Assembly (NCBI GenBank): GCA_964645775.1
Contig: CAZYBU010000068.1
Coordinates: 1-7,231 of the forward strand
Reading direction: 5' to 3'
From: CAZYBU01 sp964645775
GTDB taxonomy: Bacteria; Spirochaetota; UBA4802; UBA5550
Length of the DNA stretch: 7,231 nt
Shown: positions 6,842-7,231 of the stretch, in pieces
Position numbering within the stretch: the first letter of the stretch is position 1
Layout of the letters: each line of letters begins with the position of its first letter
Translations under genes and position numbers: made by a program
Notes under the pieces: generated by a model
Databases searched by the model: none
The model's input: the letters and a program-made list of their open reading frames with translations, nothing else
What the model was told of the DNA's origin: nothing

Positions 6842-7120
6842 TGTTTTTTTATGCTCCTGGAAAAACTTTATCCGGTCATCGAGATAGATGTCGCAGAACT
6901 CGCAATTGCTGTTGTATTCATCCAGCCTGTTTTCATGATATAATCGCATTTTTTCCTTGATAAGAAACTGACCGATTTCTTGAGCCTCTTTCATGAACTC
7001 ATCAAGGGGCTTATCCCTGGCAGAAGTATTCCGTTTCGAAGAAGGTTTCTTCTATCGACTGTTTGTAGCGGGGCCTTTTTCAAGGTAAGCATCACTATTG
7101 TCCTTCAGCTTCAGGAGCAT
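6842..7120 (-). pseudogene. Unrecognised minus-strand gene broken by two apparent frameshifts
   Basis: From ATG 7120 (AGG a few bases upstream) one minus frame reads MLLKLKDNSDAYLEK and then meets TAG at 7052-7054. Just after the A5 run (7076-7080) a second frame takes over with PRYKQSIEETFFETEYFCQ before TAA. The first frame then resumes with DKPLDEFMKEAQEIGQFL, LYHENRLDEYNSNCEFC and DIYLDDRIKFFQEHKK. One extra A in the A5 run and one fewer G in GGG (7015-7017) would join all three parts into one acidic, helix-rich protein with a single Cys-x-x-Cys. The frame is also open upstream of the ATG to 7219. The C-terminal end is unclear: past 6842 the frame runs on antisense into the DHH gene, and an A7 run at 6844-6850 may hide another shift. 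I do not recognise the family; this is either a decayed gene or homopolymer sequencing error. Confidence 0.45.
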
Positions 7121-7231
7121 ATATCCCTGTTTAACACTCAAATAGGCAAGGTACAAGGAAAAATTATGGTATTGTACACTAATTATTCCTAAACGGTAAA
7201 AGGAGAGCAAAAAGTAATATTAATAACGGCC
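7121..7231. other. AT-rich right edge
   Basis: This stretch is clearly more AT-rich than the rest of the window. On the minus strand the frame of the broken gene is open from 7219 down to its ATG (for example SLYLAYLSVKQGY), so the real start could lie further upstream, or the stretch could be its promoter region. On the plus strand AAGGAG at 7198-7203 is not followed by a start codon at usable spacing. No confident promoter was found. Confidence 0.3.

Noticed and set aside
6823..6850. Possible terminator of the RND operon, with a T7 run at 6844-6850
   Set aside because: No GC-rich stem could be drawn directly upstream; the best pairing is interrupted and short. The run also falls inside the minus-strand broken gene.
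1..7231. CRISPR array, tRNA/rRNA genes, insertion sequence or attachment site
   Set aside because: There are no spaced direct repeats, no tRNA-like cloverleaf or rRNA sequence, no transposase or integrase reading, and no paired terminal repeats.

Overview
The window looks like a chromosomal piece from a Gram-negative-type (two-membrane) bacterium: it has an RND-superfamily inner-membrane transporter and a lipoprotein-type leader, and base composition is slightly GC-rich by eye. The lipoprotein leader ends in a relaxed Ile-Ile-Cys-Cys box. That would suit a spirochaete or another lineage with loose lipobox rules, but I cannot place the organism from sequence alone.

Layout. (1) 1-222: no confidently coding sequence; a possible gene end or small ORF at the left edge and a weak hairpin-plus-T terminator candidate at 142-163. 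(2) 223-840, minus strand: a Crp/Fnr-type regulator with an intact-looking cyclic-nucleotide-binding fold and a C-terminal winged helix. (3) 841-1315: a 475-base divergent intergenic region with several perfect inverted repeats that are candidate operators. (4) 1316-6811, plus strand: a probable three-gene operon. It encodes a 1116-residue RND transporter, a predicted exported lipoprotein of the endonuclease/exonuclease/phosphatase (EEP) fold, and a cytoplasmic DHH/DHHA1 phosphoesterase (NrnA-like). (5) 6812-7231: reads best on the minus strand as an unrecognised protein broken into two frames by apparent one-base changes in homopolymer runs, so it is either a pseudogene or a sequencing-error casualty.

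How the genes may work together. The transporter and the EEP lipoprotein are 13 bases apart and almost certainly co-transcribed; the DHH gene follows after 50 bases (23 with an earlier start). The divergent Crp/Fnr regulator is the natural candidate controller. No membrane-fusion protein or outer-membrane channel lies next to the RND gene, so it is a solo RND here. Its membrane proton-relay positions are unusual: one Asp is kept, but the second Asp is Phe and the TM10 Lys is Ser. The most interesting reading is a solo, possibly atypically energised RND pump paired with a periplasm-facing phosphodiesterase-like lipoprotein. The substrate is unknown, and I see no proof of a new system.
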